Of a stretch of 40,463 nt of DNA, positions 7,779-18,100 are shown in pieces. The translations under genes were made by a program, and so were the position numbers. Each line of letters starts with the position of its first letter. Within the stretch, counting starts at the first letter, position 1. Source of the stretch: Pirellulales bacterium (GTDB lineage: Bacteria; Planctomycetota; Planctomycetia; Pirellulales; Thermoguttaceae); contig JABWBD010000016.1 of NCBI GenBank assembly GCA_013360685.1, positions 1 to 40,463 of the forward strand, read 5' to 3'. The notes under the pieces were generated by a model, which was not told the origin of the DNA, ran no database searches, and worked only from the letters and a program-made list of their open reading frames with translations.

Positions 7779-8573
7779 ATGTCTTCCCAATACCTCAAAG
7801 TCTGCCGAGAAGCCGTTTCGGAGGCGGGCGAGGTTCTCATGGATCGGTTGGGGCAGGTCCGGGTGCAGGCAAAGGGGCGAGCGGATCTGGTCACCGAAGC
7901 CGACTTTGCCGCGCAAGAAGTGGTCCGTCAGAAGTTGTTCGCGGCGTTTCCAGAGCATACGGTGCTCGGGGAGGAGGATCCGCCGGAGGCAAACGAGCGA
8001 TACCCGCGGAGCGACTACCGCTGGATCCTCGACCCTTTGGACGGAACAACGAACTACGTTCACCAAGTGCCCCACTTCAGCGTTTCTCTCGCCCTGGAGC
8101 ACCGCGGAGAACTGCTGGTTGGAGCAGTCTATAACCCTGCAGCAGGCGAGTTTTTTACTGCTGCTGCCGGTGAAGGGGCATTCTTGAACGATCGTCCGAT
8201 CCGGACCAGTCGAGTGATCTCGCTGTCGGAAGGACTGGCAGCCGTGGGTTTTCCGGCCGTGGTCACACGCGACTCACCGGATCTGCGGCTTTTTCTGGCC
8301 GCCCTGGAGACTTGTCAGGCGATCCGTCGCACCGGTTCTGCCGCATTAAATCTCTGCTATGTTGCTGCCGGGCGATTTGACGTCTCCTGGTCCTATTGCA
8401 CGAAAGTCTGGGATGTAGCCGCCGGGATCCTCATGGTTCGAGAAGCTGGCGGCGTAACAGGCTCCACCCAAGGAGGGGTATTTTCGTTGGACGTGCCGCA
8501 GTATTTCGTTGCAGCCACCCCAGAACTGTACACCGAGTTGCGCGAACTTGCCGCCACTGCTGGACTGCTGTGA
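7779..8573 (+). CDS. Inositol monophosphatase family protein
   Basis: A 264-residue Mg-dependent phosphatase of the IMPase/SuhB/CysQ superfamily, acting in the cytoplasm on inositol phosphate or a related sugar phosphate or nucleotide. The metal and catalytic motifs are all present: GEED at 64-67, WILDPLDGTTNYVH at 82-95 (D85, D88, G89, T90), and WDVAAG from W211 with D212. GSAALNLCYVAAGRFD also fits the family. Length matches SuhB-like enzymes. A TATAAT promoter and the ribosome site GAGGTGAT support the start. The exact substrate cannot be told from sequence. The 276 bases after it, up to the first giant gene, hold nothing I recognise. Confidence 0.92.
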   Translation: MSSQYLKVCREAVSEAGEVLMDRLGQVRVQAKGRADLVTEADFAAQEVVRQKLFAAFPEHTVLGEEDPPEANERYPRSDYRWILDPLDGTTNYVHQVPHFSVSLALEHRGELLVGAVYNPAAGEFFTAAAGEGAFLNDRPIRTSRVISLSEGLAAVGFPAVVTRDSPDLRLFLAALETCQAIRRTGSAALNLCYVAAGRFDVSWSYCTKVWDVAAGILMVREAGGVTGSTQGGVFSLDVPQYFVAATPELYTELRELAATAGLL

Positions 8574-8849
8574 AGGGGGGCGTGAGTCGAGAAACGAGAA
8601 TTGGCTCCGAGCCAAACCATGGTGCGTGCCCGGAGAAACCTGGATGGGCATGCTGCCTCTTCCGTCTATTGACCCGCGATTGAGGGTGGTGGGAGTCCAA
8701 TTTCCTGGTTTCCTGCTTCAAGGGAAAGAGAAGTTCAGATAGACTGGAGGGGAACTCCTTCTCTATGCTCTTATTCTGAGCGAGACGACCGCGAACCGCC
8801 GTCGGGGCGTGCTCTCGACCGATGGCGACCATGCTGAGGGACACGAAGA

Positions 8850-11800
8850 TTGTCGGGTCGCGTGCATTGGCTGATTCTGGGCGTGGCTGGCCACACTGGC
8901 CTGTGGTGGTCCTTGGCTATGTGCCAGGAGACTACCCCACCTCCGGCTGGGCCGTCTGCCAAAGCGGAAACCGAGCAGGCAGCTCCGCCACCGACTGGTG
9001 GTGTTCGCGAGGTGCAGCCTCCGTTGTGGTATCTGCGAGGGGAGGACGGAGAGCTCAAGCCCGCAATCGGCTGGACGCCGGAAGAGCTTGAGGAATTGGC
9101 CCAAATCAAGCTCGGGTTGAAACAGCGGGACCAACTGCCGCGGTTCAACCTTCAATGGATGTCGGCCGTCGGCGGCGTGAAGGGCGGCCACGCCGAACTG
9201 AAGATCGACGTGAAGGTCCTGGTCCGCGACGACAACGGCGTCCGCATTCCTTTGCGGCTCAACGAGGCGGTCCTCCGCGAGGGTATCCAATACGAGGGCA
9301 AAGGGCAACAGTCTCTTGCCTATGAGGAAAAAGGCGATGGCTACGTCAGCTTCCTGCGCGGCGGTTCCGGCGAAGTCCATCGCCTGACCCTGAACGTCCT
9401 CGTTCCCTTGTCGCAGGTGGGAAACGAGACCCGACTGAAGCTTTCCATGCCGCGGACCACGAGTTGGGAGATGAAGCTCAAGGTTCCCGTGGCGAAAGCG
9501 GTTGCGGCCGTTTCCGAGGGCGCAACGCTCCTGCCGCCGTCAAGCACCCCGGAAGGCGAGACGGAGTTTGCGGTTCTCGGCAACGGCTCGGATCTCGAGC
9601 TGTCGTGGCGGAAACAGGAGGATGCTGCTGCCGAAACGCCGACTGTGCTCGAGGCGGTGGGCGAGGTCCTGGCGAGGGCCGACGGCCGCAGCATCGATCT
9701 GGAGGCAAAGATCACAGTCCGCGGATACGGTGCCCCGTGGGACCGGTTCCGCATCCGCCTCCCCAAGGGCGCCGAGTTGACGCCCGCGAGCACGGCCGGC
9801 TATTCACTGGTTCCAGTGCCCGCCGAAGCCTCGGCAGCCGAATCGGGGCGGCTGGTCGAAGTGCAATTGCCCAAGAAGGCGTCCGCGGCCGAAGAGATCC
9901 GGCTGGCCGCGAGGATCGCCTACGAGGCCGGCACTTCAGCGGCCCCCGTGGAACTGTCGGGATTCGAAGTCCTGGGCGCTGCGCGGCAGTGGGGGCATAT
10001 AGCGGTCAGCGCCGTCGGCGATTGGCACGTGCGGTTCGAAGCAGACCCGCACGTGCGGCAGGTGGATACCCTGCCCGAATGGCTGCGGTCGGAGGGGCTG
10101 GTGGCCGGCTTTGAGTATTTCCGCCAGCCGTACTCGCTCGTGGCAAGGGTCGTTCCCAGGGAAACGCGGACCAGCGTGGAGCCGGAGTATCTCGTGCTCG
10201 TCGAGGCAAACCAGGTCCGCTTGGAAGCGAAATTGAAATACACGGTTCGCGGCGCAAAGGCGTTCCGCCTGAACCTCGAACTGCCGCAATGGCAACTCGA
10301 GGAGGTCGGGCCCGACAACCTCGTGAATGCCGATGGCGTCGGAATGGACAAGAAAACCGGGCTGCTCACCGTTCCACTCGCACAGCCGTCGGTGGGACAA
10401 ATGGAGGTTGCCGTCCGAGCGAGCATTCCGATTGCCGCCGGACAGTCATCGCTACTCGTGGAACTTCCCAGACCTCAAGCCGGCTCGGTCGGTCCTGCCG
10501 CAGTCGTGGTGCTGCCGGCCGACAACGTCGAATTGACGCCCAACGCCGAATCGACGCTCGGCTTGCTGCGGCAGCAGGTCGCCCCGGAGATCCGTCGTCC
10601 GCAATGGCAACAATCGCCGTTATTCTATCGCGTCGAGGGGTCGAAGGCAGTCTTCGCGGCCGATTTCCGGGTCCGCTCGCAAGAGATCTCGGCCGCCGTT
10701 TCCAGCCGGATCATCGTGGACCGGCAGCAAGCCCAGGTCGAGCAGAGCCTGGCCTACACGATTTCCTACGAGCCGGCGGACCGGCTTACCCTCGAGATGG
10801 CGCCGGCCCTGGCGGCAAGCGGCCGACTACAGGTGTTCTTGAAAGACCAGCCTTTAACACTCGCCGATACCGCTCCGCAAAGCGATGCGGAGAACCGAGT
10901 CCCGCGCGTACGCAAGGACGTGAAACTACCGCCGGGGTGCATTGGGCCTTGCGAGCTCACCGTCCGTTACAAGGCGGATGTTCCCAAGCCTTCGCCCGAC
11001 GCCGGCGCAATCGCCCATATCCCTTTGGTCATGCCGGCAGACGGCAAGATTTCAGCCAATACCCTCTGGGTGACGGCGGCCGGCGGCATCCGGTTCCAGC
11101 ACCGTGAAGGCCCGTGGCGCCTATGGGAAAACGGCGGTATGCAGGCGTCGCGCGGCGAGGGGCTGCGTCTGTCGGCTGCCGATCGCGCGGACGAGGTCGT
11201 GCTCGCAATGCAGTTCGAAGACGCCGGTCGGTCCGGCTCCACGGTTGTCAACCGCGCGTGGGTCGAGACCTGGTTGGTGGGCGGTTCGCGGCAGGACAGG
11301 GCCGTCTTTCGCTTCACCAGCACGCAGAAGACGCTGGAGATGCTTTTTCCCGCCGGCGTCCATCCCCTCGACGTGGAAGTTCTTCTCGACGGCAAGCCCG
11401 TCTCGCACCGCTGGACGCCGGACGGGAAGCTTCTGGTCGGGTTGTCGCCACGATCCGATTCGGAGCCCCGGCAGTTGGAGGTTTTGTACCATTTTCGCGA
11501 TCCGCGTCCTGGGCCGGGAGGACTCTCCGTGGAGTTGCCGCGGTTGGGCCAGGATGTCTGGGTGCGGCGAATGTACTGGCAGATCCTCCTGCCCGGAAAT
11601 GAGCATCTGATTGTGGCGCCTGCGGGGTTTACCCCCGAGTACCGCTGGACGCTCGACGGCGGGCTGTTTCGCCGTGAGCCGGTCCTGGACCAGGCGGCTT
11701 TGGAGGCGTGGTCGGGGGCTCAGCCGGCGGCGCCGTTGCCAGCCGGCGCCAACCGTTATCTCTTCAGCAGCCTCGGGCAGGAAGCTCGCTGCAAAATCCG

Positions 11801-12194
11801 GACCACGACGCGTTCTCTCATGGTTCTCACGGCGTCGGGGGTCGCCCTGGTCGTCGGGCTGCTGTTGCTCTACGTGCCGGCAACGCGGCATCCGTGGGCA
11901 CTGCTGTCGATCGCGCTGACCCTGGCCGGCGCGGCATTGGTCTATCCCGGGCCGGCTCTGTTGGCCGCCCAGGCCGCCAGCCTGGGAGTGGTTCTCACGC
12001 TGTTGGCCGGCCTCCTCCAACGAAGCATGGGCCGAAAGCGCAGGCCGCTTGCAGCGTTGGACCGCGGCAGCTCCATGCTCTTTGAGAAGGAATCGACACA
12101 GGTCCAACATCGGGCGATGCCCGCCGGCGATCACCTTTCCACCGAATCCGCACCGGCGCCGGTCCATGCGCAGGTTTCCGACTCGCACGCATGA
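8850..12194 (+). CDS. Giant secreted/membrane-anchored beta-rich protein, one module
   Basis: A 1114-residue protein of unknown function. The start is uncertain: TTG at 8850 has GAGGG 9 bases upstream, while GTG at 8862 would give MHWLILGVAGHTGLWW. Either form begins with a hydrophobic signal segment. Residues 90-975 are almost entirely alternating short strands, typical of beta-sandwich repeats; an early statement is LTLNVLVPLSQVGNETRLKL near 179. The C-terminus has two or three membrane segments between about 988 and 1060 (SLMVLTASGVALVVGLLLLY, then ALLSIALTLAGAALV) and a basic tail with RKRRP. So it is probably an exported protein anchored at its C-terminus with the bulk outside the cytoplasm. 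Its stop overlaps the next gene by ATGA, which encodes two more modules of the same plan. Confidence 0.85.
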   Translation: MSGRVHWLILGVAGHTGLWWSLAMCQETTPPPAGPSAKAETEQAAPPPTGGVREVQPPLWYLRGEDGELKPAIGWTPEELEELAQIKLGLKQRDQLPRFNLQWMSAVGGVKGGHAELKIDVKVLVRDDNGVRIPLRLNEAVLREGIQYEGKGQQSLAYEEKGDGYVSFLRGGSGEVHRLTLNVLVPLSQVGNETRLKLSMPRTTSWEMKLKVPVAKAVAAVSEGATLLPPSSTPEGETEFAVLGNGSDLELSWRKQEDAAAETPTVLEAVGEVLARADGRSIDLEAKITVRGYGAPWDRFRIRLPKGAELTPASTAGYSLVPVPAEASAAESGRLVEVQLPKKASAAEEIRLAARIAYEAGTSAAPVELSGFEVLGAARQWGHIAVSAVGDWHVRFEADPHVRQVDTLPEWLRSEGLVAGFEYFRQPYSLVARVVPRETRTSVEPEYLVLVEANQVRLEAKLKYTVRGAKAFRLNLELPQWQLEEVGPDNLVNADGVGMDKKTGLLTVPLAQPSVGQMEVAVRASIPIAAGQSSLLVELPRPQAGSVGPAAVVVLPADNVELTPNAESTLGLLRQQVAPEIRRPQWQQSPLFYRVEGSKAVFAADFRVRSQEISAAVSSRIIVDRQQAQVEQSLAYTISYEPADRLTLEMAPALAASGRLQVFLKDQPLTLADTAPQSDAENRVPRVRKDVKLPPGCIGPCELTVRYKADVPKPSPDAGAIAHIPLVMPADGKISANTLWVTAAGGIRFQHREGPWRLWENGGMQASRGEGLRLSAADRADEVVLAMQFEDAGRSGSTVVNRAWVETWLVGGSRQDRAVFRFTSTQKTLEMLFPAGVHPLDVEVLLDGKPVSHRWTPDGKLLVGLSPRSDSEPRQLEVLYHFRDPRPGPGGLSVELPRLGQDVWVRRMYWQILLPGNEHLIVAPAGFTPEYRWTLDGGLFRREPVLDQAALEAWSGAQPAAPLPAGANRYLFSSLGQEARCKIRTTTRSLMVLTASGVALVVGLLLLYVPATRHPWALLSIALTLAGAALVYPGPALLAAQAASLGVVLTLLAGLLQRSMGRKRRPLAALDRGSSMLFEKESTQVQHRAMPAGDHLSTESAPAPVHAQVSDSHA

Positions 12195-15100
12195 TTTCCC
12201 GCTTCGTTCCAGTCCTGACCTGGCTCCTGGCCTTCGCGGCGTGCTGCAGTGCGGGCGGCAGATTGACGGCGACGGACGCCGAGGGCCCTGCTGCCGAATT
12301 CCGGCGGGTCTTCACGCCGGCGGACCGACTCGAGGAGATGCCCCGGGACCACGCCCGCTACGTGCCGATGAAGGCCGACGACTTCGAGCGACTACTTGCG
12401 GCAGGCAGCCCATCGGAGGATGGCGGTCCGGCACGCAGGGCTTGCATCGCTTCCGCTCAGTACGTCGCCAGGCTCGCTCCGGAAGGCGTGATCCAGGGCG
12501 ACGCGACCCTCAACATCGTTCATCAGGCCCCCGGCCACGTCATGCTGCCGCTCGAACCCTGCACGATGGCGATCTCCGAGGCGGCCTGGGCGGAACAGCC
12601 GCCTCGGCCGGCGAAGATCGGCCTGGGGCCCGAAGGAGGCCTCGAGGTGCTTGTGGAGCGCGCGGAGGTGTTGCGGTTCCGGTGGTCGCTCCGCGGCAGT
12701 CGTGATCCCAGCGGCGTCCTCCTGTTCCCTTTGGAACTTCCCGTCAGTCCGAGCCGTTGCCTGCTCATCGATCTCCCCGTCGGCCTCGAGCCATCGGTGA
12801 AGCCGGGCATCGTGCTGCGGGAATCCGCCACAGGGACGGATCCCGTGCGGTGGCGGATCCAGTTGGGAGGGCATCCGCGCGCAGACCTCCGGCTTCTGGC
12901 GGAACAAGAAACGGACGAACGTTGCGGGCTCATCCTGGCGCGCCATTTCCTCGTGTATGACCTGTCTCTTCGGGGGATTGAACTGTCCGCCGAAGTGCGG
13001 CTGGATGTCCATCACGAGCCGGTCCGGGACCTCACTCTGGCCTTGGATCGCGGGCTCGAATTGGTCGCGGCCCGGTACGGGGAATCCGCCGTAGCGTGGT
13101 CGGTTCTTACTCGACCGGCCGAGGGTAAGGGCAGTCGCGTCCTGCTCGAACTTCCCGAACCGGTCCAGGGCGCCGCGCGCGTCGTCAAGTTGCGAGCCGT
13201 CGGGGCTGTCGTTCGCGACCGCCGTTGGCGACTGCCGGGACTACGCGTCGAAGGGACCTCTTGGCAGGAAGGAAACGCAACCGTTGCCGTGAGGGCGCCG
13301 CTGACATTCCAACAGCTCACTCCCATCCGCGGGCGTCAGTCGAAGACCGGAGTGTTGTCGTCCCCTCGGCCCGGCGAAACGGTCGATGTCCAGTATTTCG
13401 GCGAAGACGCCGGCATCGACGTGGCCGTCGCGCGGGCGAAATCGCCGGTCCGTGCCGCGGCTGGCACCGCCGTGGAACTCGGCAGCGGGGAGATCACCGG
13501 AAAGGTCGTCGTCGAGCTTTCCGTCGCGGACGGGGAGGTGTTTCAACTCGAGGCCGACGTCGGCCGGCAGTGGCTGATCGATTCCGTACGTTCCGATCCT
13601 CCCGAGGCGCTCGGGGACGGGTGGACGGTCCGGCGCGAATCCGCCGGCGCCAAGAAGCTTGCGGTCCGTTTCGATCAGGCGTTGTCGCCCGACCGGCCCA
13701 TCCGGTTGATCGTGTCCAGCCGCCGCTTGAATTCGCCCGTGGGGCGCCCGCTGGGCATCCAGGATCTCGCGCCCACTCGGCTGGTCGACGTCGCCTACCA
13801 GCGGAACCTGATTTCCTTGCGCACGGTCGAACCCTATCGTCTCAACCTGGAAGGGGCAGAACGCCTGGCCCGCATCGATCCCGGCTCATTGAAAGCCGCC
13901 GAGCAGAGACTGTTCGTCCAGCCGCCCCGAGAGGTCCTCTTCGAGAACAACGCGGACGCTGCGCGTCTGAAGGTCTCGCTTGTCACTCCCAAGCCCAGCT
14001 ATTCTGCCGCTTCGGCCGTGGATGCCGTCGTCACCGATGCAAGCTTGATGGAATCGTATCGTTTCCGGATCACACCCGCCGACGCGCAGGTGGACCGCCT
14101 CCTCGTCCATTTCTCCTGTCCCCGGCAGTTGCCGCCGCGTTGGAACATCGAAGGCAGCACGGAGGAGCACTATTCCGCGCGCCGCCTCTCGGCCGAGGAA
14201 CAGGCCGCGGCCGGATTGGACGCAGGAGGAGAGACCTGGGAGATTGTTCTCGACAAGCCGAGAGCCGGAGTTTTCGAGATCGGGGCTAGCCGCTTTTCGG
14301 AAATGGCCGGCTCGCAGCCAGTCAGTCTCGCGGGCCTGCCCCAGGCAGACCAGCAGCAGGGAATTCTGGTCATTCGTTCCCTGGGGACCCAAATCCGCGC
14401 GAGGAGTGCCAGCCTGGATCCGCTGCCGGTTCCGGTGGAACCCGACGACCGGCTGAACAACGCCCGCGCGGCGTATTTCTATGATCCCGCCGCCGATACG
14501 GCCGACTCGAGTGAGCCGGCGGTGACGGTCGCCGTCGCTGCGTCGCCCCTGCCGGCGGCCTGGATCTGGAATAGCCGGCTCGAATCCCGGCGCCAGATCA
14601 ACGGCGTCGCCAGGCACACGGCGATTCTCCATGTGGAGAATGCCGGCAAGCAGGAATTGATGCTTCAATTGCCCCGCACAGCCGCGCTGGACCAGGTGAT
14701 TTCGGTTTCCGCCGACGGCGCTTCTGCAACGTGGCGGCGCGACACGACCGCCGGCGCCGCCCGCATCCTCGTCGTTCTTCCTCCCGGCCGGCGGTACCCG
14801 TTGCTCACCGTGCAGTTCGCAACGCAAGGCGACGGCGCGAAGGCGCTTGGCTGGGTCCGCCCGCCGCACTTGACCGCAGACGTCCCGATCTTTTCACAGG
14901 AGTGGACCGTCTGGCTTCCGCCCGGTTACGAGATTGCCGACAGCCGGAACGTCCGGTTGGATCGCCCCCGCGCACGGCCCACTTGGAGCCAACGGCTCAT
15001 GGGTCCGTTGGGCCGGCCGGCCGGCCACGCGCCATTTGTCTTGACCGATCCGGAACATTGGACCAGGCTCCTGCCTCGCAACGTTCAATTCGCTTTGTCT

Positions 15101-18100
15101 CACTGGCTGCCTGCGATGAGACCCGGGGTCGCAAACCGGGCCGGTCTGGAGTCGCTCGCCGCGGAATTGCCAACGAGTCCGAGACCGCCGGCCGGCCCTT
15201 GGATCGCGTTACCCGACGCCGACAACGATCCTCGGGAAAGTCTCGGTTGGACCGTTCAGGCGATGGGGATTTTGCCTGGAGGCGATTCCCGGATCCTGGT
15301 GGTCCCGGCCGATTCGTACCGCGCGGCGATCTGGCTGATGATGTTGACGGTTCTGGCGCTGGTGTGGTGGATCGCCGCAGGACGGCCCGCGGTAGTCCTT
15401 GCCATGCTGGGCGTTGCCGGAGCCACGGCACTCGTCCTCCCCGACGTGTACGTGCCTGCGGCTTCGGGGGCCGTCTTGGGACTGCTTGCCTGCCTTGGAT
15501 TCTTCCTGCTCAAGCGGTGGAACGGGCATGCCGCGTCCACCAGCGAGTTGCACCGGACGGAAGGTTCGACCACCGGCCGCGCGCAACCGCGTCCCACCGG
15601 ATCGGTTCTGATTGCAGTCGCGGCAGTCGGCCTCGCCGGCGCCGCGCAAGGCCAGGAACCGGCCGCGCCGGCCAAAGCTCCTTCGCGAGTCGTTCACCAT
15701 GTGTTGGTCCCGGTCGACGCGCAGGAGAAGCCGACCGGCGGCAGTTATTACGTGCCCGACGTCCTCTACCAGGAACTTCGTCGCCGCTCGGACCGTCTCG
15801 AGAAAGGGCCCCACGGATGGCTCCTTCGCAACGCGGCCTACCGCGGCGCCGTCGCGCGCCAATCCGGTCCCGAGCAATTCGTGGTGCCGGAGTTGCGCGC
15901 CGTTTTCGAACTCGAAGTGCTCGAACGCGCTACGACGGTTCGGATCCCCTTGGCTCGTGACGGCCTGAACCTCCTTCCCGAAGGCGCCACGCTCGACGGC
16001 CGCCCAGTGCAACCCGATTGGCAAAACGATGACAGGGCCCTGGCGGTTGAGATCGGCGAACCCGGGGTGTATCGGCTGGAACTTGCCGTTCGGCCGCTGG
16101 TCCGGAGTCTCGGGGGTCACAAGGGGATCAGCCTGCAAATCCCACGGTTGGCCACATCCCGCCTCGAACTCGACCTGCCCTCCAATGCCCCCTTGATCGA
16201 AGTTCCCACGGCACGAGGGTCCGTGACAAGACTGCAACAGCCCGACCGCGTGTTGGCCGAACTCGGGGCCGCCGACCGGCTCGAGATCCGGTGGCCCGAT
16301 GCAGCCGGTCCCGGCGGGACCGGGCCGGACATGGATGTTGAACAGTTGCTGTGGCTGAAGATCCATCCAGGCTCCGTGGTCCTTGCCGCCAGGTGGAAAG
16401 TCAAGGTGATCGAGGGTGTGGTCCGCCGGCTCCGCGTGGCTGCGGACCCGCGGCTTCGGCCTCTCCCGCCTCGCGAGGCGGAAAACCCTCTCGGCCAGGT
16501 GCAGACGGTCCCGGGCCGGCCGCAGACGATTCAAATCGACCTGGCCGTGCCCGTCAAGGACCAGGTGGTCGTCGAACTGGACTTCCTGCTGACCGGTGCG
16601 TCGGGGATCGGAAATGTTCGCCTGCCGCAATTGGAACTCGAACAGGCGCACGTCGTGAAGCGATGGATGGCTGTCTCCGTGGATCCGGCGCTGGTCTACG
16701 AACCGCAGGCTTCCGTCGCTCTCGAGCCGGTCGCACCACCGGAGTTCGGAGTGGCCTGGGGGAAGGCCGAGTCCCAGCCCGTGCTGGCCTACAACCTGCT
16801 GTCCGCACAGCCCGACTGGTCCCTCGCCACGCGGCCCGACGAGCCGCACGTGCTTGTCGACCAGGCGCTCGCCCTGAACTTTGCGCCGGGCTCGGCCCGC
16901 GTCCGCTTCGACGCCCAGTTGGGGATCAGCGGTTACGGGTTCCAGTATCGCCTTTCGGCCCCCAAGGAATTGCAGGTTGAGGAAGTCTCGGTTCGCGAGC
17001 AGTCGGCCCAGCGCGCTGCGCGCTGGTCTCGCGACGAAGACGGATCGGTGGTCGTATTCCTCAGCGGTCCCGCCGCGGAGAAGCAGAATCTCCGGCTCAC
17101 GGGTTCCTTGCCGATGCCGTCCAGCGGCAACGCCCCCTTGCCCCATCTCCGGGTCCTCGGCGCCGAGATGCGATCCTGCGAGATCCAGGTGTACCGCGAT
17201 CCATCGGTGCTCGTCGACGTTGTGAAAAGCAATGGACTCGTGGACGTGGAGCTTCCCATCGCTGCCGAGGACAAGACGGACTTCGGCCGCCTGGTGAAGT
17301 GGTTTACCGTGGCCGATTGCTCCCAAGAGGCAACTGCCGAGTTGGCGATCTCCCCCAACCAGCCCCAGGTCACCGCAGATCAGACGATCTCGTTGCGCAG
17401 CGAAGCGGGATCCTGGGAAACCGACGTCGAATACCGCATCGCCGTGCGCCGCGGCGTGGTCGACGAGTTCCGCTTGCGGGTTCCGGCGCAGTGGGCGGGG
17501 CCGTACCGGGTGGAGCCCAATGCGGCGGTCGCAACGGTCGGATCGTCGGAAAGCCAGTACCGCGAACTCGTGGTCCGGCCGCGTCTGGCCGTTCACGGCG
17601 AGTACCGCCTCCGGATCTCAGCACCACTCACGTCGGCGGACGGGCAACGCGTGGGTGTCCCCGGCATCCGGCTGCTCGACGCGCGTCTGGCGAAGTCGAT
17701 CGTCGTGTTGCCGGCGTCGGTCGAAGGAAGCCCGGTGAGCTGGGAGACGCGCGGTCTCACGCCGGCGCCGGTTCCGGACGGGACGGAGCGAAGACCGTCG
17801 GCGGGGCCGCTTGTTGCGTTCAAGGCGGAAGGGGAGTCCTTTCAAGCGATTCTGAATCCCACACAGACAACCGGGCGGTCCACCGCGGTATTGCTGGCAG
17901 ATGTCTTCGTCGCCTGGCAAGCCAACGGGACCTATCGCGCATTGGGCATCCTCGATGTTGACCCGGCAGGGGAGTTGCACCTTCCGCTCACCTTGCCGGA
18001 AGGGTCGGAGCTGATCCAACTGCGCGTGGGAGGCGTGCCGATCGTGCCGGAGGCAGGCCGTGACTCTTCATGGCAGTTTCGCCTCGCGTCCCCCACCATT

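Noticed and set aside
15209-17596. Open frame of 795 codons on the minus strand
   Set aside because: It lies wholly antisense to the 2246-residue protein and shows the same Arg/His/Gln-rich shadow composition.
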